DNA of 11,075 nucleotides, taken from positions 1-11,075 of the forward strand of contig JAGDAL010000282.1 of NCBI GenBank assembly GCA_017959525.1, written 5' to 3'. This DNA comes from Lachnospiraceae bacterium (lineage in GTDB: Bacteria > Bacillota > Clostridia > Lachnospirales > Lachnospiraceae). The notes under the pieces are model-generated. The model did no database searches. It was given only the letters and a program-made list of their open reading frames with translations, and was not told the DNA's origin. Positions 7,485 through 11,075 of this stretch are shown piece by piece. Each line of letters starts with the position of its first letter. Within the stretch, counting starts at the first letter, position 1. Made by a program: the position numbers and the translations under genes.

Positions 7485-8588
7485 ATGTTTCGCATAGATG
7501 AAGAGATTACAAGACCTACTTACTTAGAAGTCAATGTAGCCAACTTCCGCTACAACATCGCTCAGATTCGCAAGATGGTTGGGGAAGGTGTCGAGCTCAT
7601 GCCGGTCATTAAGGCCAATGCATACGGCACTTACTTAAACCGCCGTCTGGACCTTATGAACGAGTTTCGTATCGTAGCGGTTGCCAATGTGGATGAGGCT
7701 GTGTACCTGCGTAACCTTGGCTTCCAAAAAGAAATCTTTGTTTTGAATCAGCCATACGTCACCGAGATTGAGAAAATCATTCAGTACGATATTGCTGTTG
7801 GTATCAGCTCCCACGACTTCGCGGATGCGCTGAATGCTACCGGCAAACCGGTGCATGTCCATGTAGAGATTGGTACCGGAATGGGTCGTACCGGCATTCA
7901 TCCGAACCGTGTGGAAGAGTACTTCGGTTACTTAGGAGACAATGTAATCGTAGACGGTATCTACACACATTTTTCCTCTGCGGATAATGACGATGAATAC
8001 TCCAGGAAGCAGTTGGCATCCTTCAACCGTGCCCTTGCTTCTGCCGAAAGCCTTAAGGGCAAGTTAAAGTATGTACACGCGGCTGCTTCCAATGCGCTGA
8101 TCAACTATCCGGATGCCCGCTTCAATATGGTTCGTCCTGGACTGATTATGTATGGATATCCAACCGCAGATGATACCTTAGAGAAGATTGATTTGAAGCC
8201 GGTAGCTTCCCTTCGTTCTCACATCTCCTTCTTAAAGGAGGTCAAAGAGGGCACCAGCGTGGGTTATAACCGCAGCTACATTACCGATCGTCCTTCCAAG
8301 ATTGCTACCGTTCCGATTGGTTATGCGGACGGCATGCGCCGCACCTTCTCCAACGGCTGGCCGGTGGTGATTCGTGGACAAAAGGCCCCAATCATCGGCA
8401 AGATTTGTATGGATAGTTTCATGGTGGATGTGACCGATCTTCCGGAAGTTGCCTTGGATGATGAAGTTATTATCTGGGACGATGTGAACATCGGACTCCA
8501 GGATTTGGCAGACAAGTGCGATACCATCACCTACGAGATTCTCTGTGGTGTGGGCGAGCGTGTCCCAAGAAAATTTATCGAAGCATAA
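7485..8588 (+). CDS. Alanine racemase-family PLP enzyme (divergent)
   Basis: This belongs to the fold type III PLP racemases that interconvert L- and D-alanine for peptidoglycan. The 367 residues are a normal length. The PLP-lysine motif VIKANAYG gives Lys43, the second catalytic base fits Tyr261 in VGYNRSY, and IGYADG and KICMDSFMVDVTD follow, with RPGLIMYG at 217-224. Several usual positions differ: the signature YGHG is YGTY, the carbamylated Lys of the well-studied enzyme aligns with Glu128, and DTGMGR reads GTGMGR. Catalytic residues are intact, so an active racemase is expected, with D-alanine the first guess and another amino acid possible. The ribosome site is weak (AGAAAG about 12 bases upstream). 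It stands alone, between divergent ktrB and convergent rnhC. Confidence 0.88.
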   Translation: MFRIDEEITRPTYLEVNVANFRYNIAQIRKMVGEGVELMPVIKANAYGTYLNRRLDLMNEFRIVAVANVDEAVYLRNLGFQKEIFVLNQPYVTEIEKIIQYDIAVGISSHDFADALNATGKPVHVHVEIGTGMGRTGIHPNRVEEYFGYLGDNVIVDGIYTHFSSADNDDEYSRKQLASFNRALASAESLKGKLKYVHAAASNALINYPDARFNMVRPGLIMYGYPTADDTLEKIDLKPVASLRSHISFLKEVKEGTSVGYNRSYITDRPSKIATVPIGYADGMRRTFSNGWPVVIRGQKAPIIGKICMDSFMVDVTDLPEVALDDEVIIWDDVNIGLQDLADKCDTITYEILCGVGERVPRKFIEA

Positions 8589-8620
8589 AAAAGATGCAGG
8601 AGAAATCTCCTGCATCTTTT
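8589..8620. terminator. Bidirectional terminator between the racemase and RNase HIII genes
   Basis: AAAAGATGCAGGAG (8589-8602) and its perfect complement (8607-8620) form a 14-bp stem with a 4-base loop. T runs follow on both strands (plus: TTTT then ATTTT; minus: TTTTTT at 8592-8587). It abuts the racemase stop codon and overlaps the RNase gene stop at 8619-8621, serving both convergent genes. Confidence 0.93.
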
Positions 8621-9560
8621 ATTTTACATAACTGGTTTTACCGTAAGCGAGGAAGAACTCTTCCGCATCCCGGCTCTTTAATAATTTTAAGAAATCCCGC
8701 ACCGGCTTACTGATTGGACCGTCCGGTACTACTGCCTCATGTCCGTACTGTGCCAAGAGCACCTCGGATAAATGTTCCAGGTAACGCTGCTCGATATAGG
8801 TACTGATAATGGATGCTGCGGAAACCGCCATATAGTCCGCGTCTGCTCGCATTTCCATATGACACTCGTAATCTCCGGTTGCCTGATGGATGCCCTCCAT
8901 CAATTTGGCAAACTTCACACCGCGCTTGCCGGTTCGCATGCCTGCTAGGAAATCATCGATCACAATGTAGGAAACCTGCTCACCGTCTTCCGCCAACACC
9001 TGCTGCAACTTGGTAATGGCTTTCTCGTGCCAGTCACATAGAATATTATCCTGGTTGTAATCTGCGGTATGGATGGATTCCAGCTTGGCATTGGGAAGCA
9101 ATACCGTTACCGCAATCACACCGTCCGTACGGGTCACAAGGCCCTCTTCCGCTGCCTTCCAATCGATGTCTTCAGATGGAAGGATATCGGTTAAGGCACT
9201 TCCGATATTGGCAAGCTTGGTTGCATTGCCATGATAGGCCTTGGAATCTTTGACACCAAGGTCTCGTAGTTCCCCTACCACATCCGCTTTCACAAAAGCA
9301 GCCGTCACCACTAAGCTTCGGAAGATTTCGCCTTTTCCGGTCTCATCGCTTCCGATGGCGTTCGCCGCATTCACTTTGCCCGGAAGGGTATTGGTTTTGA
9401 CACTTACCGTTCCTTCCATGAAGGCTTCCGCTTCGGCGCGTGTTTCAAATCCTTTATAGATGGCACCTTTGAATCCTTTTACCTGGGCACTGGCCTCTCC
9501 CCAATCGGTGTAGATGCCCGGTACCACGCCATTTTTGATTGCGTAGAATTTCTTCCCCAT
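8619..9560 (-). CDS. rnhC: RNase HIII-like nuclease with N-terminal RNA-DNA hybrid-binding domain
   Basis: This enzyme is predicted to cut the RNA strand of RNA-DNA hybrids (R-loops, primers) in the cytoplasm. Residues 5-48 (FYAIKNG, PGIY, W20, VKGFKGA, YKGF) form the small hybrid-binding domain known from RNase HI and caulimovirus viroplasmin, not the TBP-like N-domain usual for RNase HIII. The catalytic domain begins with GSDETGKG (70-77; Asp72 and Glu73), then VKDSK (103-107), VIDDF (200-204; Asp202) and RADADYMAVSAAS (238-250; Asp240 as likely fourth acid). The FGP that normally follows the first motif is FRS (80-82). The 313-residue length suits RNase HIII. The GAGGAG ribosome site lies within the end of the channel gene, one base from its stop, so the two are co-translated. 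The HIII-versus-HII label rests on the DExGKG motif. Confidence 0.85.
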   Translation of the reverse strand: MGKKFYAIKNGVVPGIYTDWGEASAQVKGFKGAIYKGFETRAEAEAFMEGTVSVKTNTLPGKVNAANAIGSDETGKGEIFRSLVVTAAFVKADVVGELRDLGVKDSKAYHGNATKLANIGSALTDILPSEDIDWKAAEEGLVTRTDGVIAVTVLLPNAKLESIHTADYNQDNILCDWHEKAITKLQQVLAEDGEQVSYIVIDDFLAGMRTGKRGVKFAKLMEGIHQATGDYECHMEMRADADYMAVSAASIISTYIEQRYLEHLSEVLLAQYGHEAVVPDGPISKPVRDFLKLLKSRDAEEFFLAYGKTSYVK

Positions 9561-9561
9561 A

Positions 9562-10410
9562 TTACTCCTCTACCAGATCTTTTCTATAGGCGATGAAATA
9601 AACGGCACCCATGATGACCATACCACCAATGATATTGCCTAAGGTCACCCATGGAGAACTGCTGAAGAAGAAGTTCTTCCAGGTCAATCCCTCTGCAATA
9701 GCATCTGCGGATAAACCGAATTTTTCTGTTGCAATTGCAACGTAATCCGCATTGGTTGCTGCCAAAATTCCTGCCGGAATATAGTACATATTGGCAACGC
9801 AATGCTCATAGCCACTCACGACGAAAATCATAATCGGGAAGAAAATGCCCCAGATTTTGCCGGCTGCACTCTTGGATGCATTGGCAAGCAAGACTGCGCC
9901 GCAGACAAAGATATTACATAAGATACCGGATGCGACTGCTGCACTCGGAGCCATGGTTGCTTTGCCAAGGGCTACCTTGATGGTAAAAGCACCCAGTAAT
10001 CCGCCGGTATATCCCAGCTGACCACTGAAGAAAACCAAATAAGCAATCATCATGCTTCCGACAAAATTTGCAAACCATACCACAACCAACAGACGAAGGA
10101 CATCCCATGCACTGCACTTCTTTGCAAGGCACGCATTGCCCATCAAACAATCGCCGGTGAAGAGCTCGCCACCGACAAATACAATCATCATCAAACCTAC
10201 CGGGAACACGCATCCGCCCAGAAGACGGGCAATTCCCACGTTATCGATGTTATGCATCACCACATTGCTACCTGCAGCACCAAGCGCAATAAACGCACCG
10301 GCCATAATGCCAAGCTGGATTAATCTCCACAGCGGCATCTTCGCCTTGGCTGCCTGTGTATTCATGTTTGCGGCAAATGTCTCCGCAGGGGTTAGCATCA
10401 ATTGACTCAT
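9562..10410 (-). CDS. Formate/nitrite channel, FocA/NirC (FNT) family
   Basis: This pentameric membrane channel for small monovalent anions most often exports formate from mixed-acid fermentation. The 282 residues contain about six membrane segments. The FNT signatures are GGELFTGD (80-87) and SGYEHCVANMYYIPAG (198-213), including the central pore His202. The N-terminus (LTPAETFAANM) is the typical amphipathic start that gates FocA. A GGAG ribosome site lies 8 bases upstream of the ATG. The stop is one base before the RNase HIII start. No pyruvate formate-lyase or nitrite reductase gene is in view, so the choice between formate and nitrite cannot be made from context; formate fits a fermenter better. 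Confidence 0.92.
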   Translation of the reverse strand: MSQLMLTPAETFAANMNTQAAKAKMPLWRLIQLGIMAGAFIALGAAGSNVVMHNIDNVGIARLLGGCVFPVGLMMIVFVGGELFTGDCLMGNACLAKKCSAWDVLRLLVVVWFANFVGSMMIAYLVFFSGQLGYTGGLLGAFTIKVALGKATMAPSAAVASGILCNIFVCGAVLLANASKSAAGKIWGIFFPIMIFVVSGYEHCVANMYYIPAGILAATNADYVAIATEKFGLSADAIAEGLTWKNFFFSSSPWVTLGNIIGGMVIMGAVYFIAYRKDLVEE

Positions 10411-10446
10411 TCTTTATACTCCAATCATTACAAAAACTTCACCTCT

Positions 10447-10475
10447 ATTGTGCGGTTTTCCATGAAAAAAGTAAA
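10447..10475 (-). promoter_or_regulatory. Possible promoter of the FNT channel and rnhC pair
   Basis: On the minus strand TTTACT (10475-10470), a 17-base spacer and CACAAT (10452-10447) each match consensus at 4/6. It lies in the 89-base gap after the glucokinase stop. The spacer contains a small TTTTC-ATG-GAAAA symmetry. No terminator is visible in the gap, so read-through from the glucokinase gene is also possible. Confidence 0.35.
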
Positions 10476-10499
10476 GATGAAAAGTAGGTGCATACACGT

Positions 10500-11075
10500 C
10501 TATTCGGATTTTGCATCAAAAATCAAACGGGCGGCGCCAAGCATTCCGGCGTCGTTTCCTAGGGTAGCAAGTTCCACCTTAGCGCCTGCTGCAGCCGCTA
10601 ATGTCAGGGTTCGGTAATGCTTCTCAATGTAGGGAAGCATCACCGCTCCGGCTTTGCTCATACCGCCACCGATAACGAAAACTTTGGGATTTAAGACTCC
10701 TGCCACGAAGGATAAACCCCAGCCAAGATAGAATCCAAACTGCTCCGCCACTTGAATTGCCAGCGCATCCCCTTCTTTTACCGCATCCCAGATTGCCTTC
10801 GCGTTCACCGGTTGCTGACGCAACACACTTGGCTTCTTGGAGGCTTCTAAGGCTTCTCTTGCCAAGCGCACAATGCCCGTTGCGGAAGCATACTGTTCTA
10901 AGCATCCACACCGGCCACAGTTACAAGGAATTACTTCCTTCGGATTCACACAAATATGTCCGATTTCTCCGGCCGCACCGTTCCCGCCGGTGATGATATG
11001 ACCTTCATGAATCACGCCACCGCCGATGTCGGTTCCAAGGGTAATCATCACAACATCTGCAAGTCCCCGTCCAGC
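10500..11075 (-). CDS. glcK: ROK-family glucokinase, C-terminal part (cut by window edge)
   Basis: This cytoplasmic sugar kinase phosphorylates glucose (or a related hexose) with ATP. The frame is open to the right edge, and the visible 191 residues are the C-terminal part of the protein. The fragment starts AGRGLADVVMITLGT, then DIGGG at the phosphate loop. GEIGH (fragment 36-40) gives the sugar-binding Glu and the zinc-ligand His, and CNCGRCGCLEQYASA (51-65) is the ROK zinc-binding signature with Cys51, Cys53 and Cys58. The late IGGGMSKAG is typical of glucokinases of the family. The phosphate loop usually reads TGxGGG; here it is TDIGGG. The catalytic Asp lies beyond the edge. The GTG at 11051 lies within the conserved core and is not the true start. 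Confidence 0.9.
   Translation of the reverse strand, partial: AGRGLADVVMITLGTDIGGGVIHEGHIITGGNGAAGEIGHICVNPKEVIPCNCGRCGCLEQYASATGIVRLAREALEASKKPSVLRQQPVNAKAIWDAVKEGDALAIQVAEQFGFYLGWGLSFVAGVLNPKVFVIGGGMSKAGAVMLPYIEKHYRTLTLAAAAGAKVELATLGNDAGMLGAARLIFDAKSE

Noticed and set aside
1..11075. Mobile elements, CRISPR arrays, toxin-antitoxin or defence modules, tRNA/rRNA genes
   Set aside because: No transposase, integrase, regularly spaced repeats, nuclease-helicase pairs or cloverleaf-like sequences were found; gene content is metabolic and housekeeping.

Overview
The window looks like ordinary chromosome from an anaerobic, Gram-positive-type Clostridia, most likely Lachnospiraceae. The clues are strong GGAG-type ribosome binding sites, a lipoprotein-type binding protein, an RNase HIII, a KtrAB-type potassium system, a ROK glucokinase, a FocA-type formate channel and tight intrinsic terminators. 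The taxonomic call is inference from family content. There is no transposase, integrase, CRISPR array, tRNA or rRNA, and no sign of a mobile island. Coding density is high, and the longest gene-free stretch is under 200 bases.

Layout. Positions 1-1050 (minus) hold the N-terminal 350 residues of a GH31 glycosidase that runs off the left edge. Positions 1185-5085 (minus) hold a four-gene ferric-siderophore ABC importer, transcribed as lipoprotein, permease, permease, ATPase; the last three genes overlap by 4 bases or are separated from the preceding gene by only 3. It ends at a hairpin terminator at about 1098-1138. Positions 5278-7302 (minus) hold ktrB and then ktrA, a potassium uptake system, with a UUCG-loop terminator at 5240-5268. 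Divergent from ktrB is an alanine-racemase-family gene (7485-8588, plus). It converges on an RNase HIII-like gene (8619-9560, minus), and the two share a bidirectional terminator. Upstream of that gene, and almost touching it, is a FocA-family formate/nitrite channel (9562-10410, minus). The right edge carries the C-terminal part of a ROK-family glucokinase (10500-11075, minus).

How the genes work together. The window is a set of housekeeping and nutrient modules: glycoside breakdown and sugar phosphorylation at the two edges, iron uptake, potassium homeostasis, D-amino acid supply for the cell wall, RNA-DNA hybrid removal, and fermentation-acid export.

No clearly new multi-gene system is visible. 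The points most worth a second look are: the RNase HIII-like protein, with an RNase HI-type hybrid-binding domain at its N-terminus and an altered active-site loop; the racemase, which departs from the alanine racemase signature at several conserved positions; a strong promoter placed just ahead of a terminator between the iron operon and the GH31 gene; and two unassigned palindromes ahead of the iron operon.
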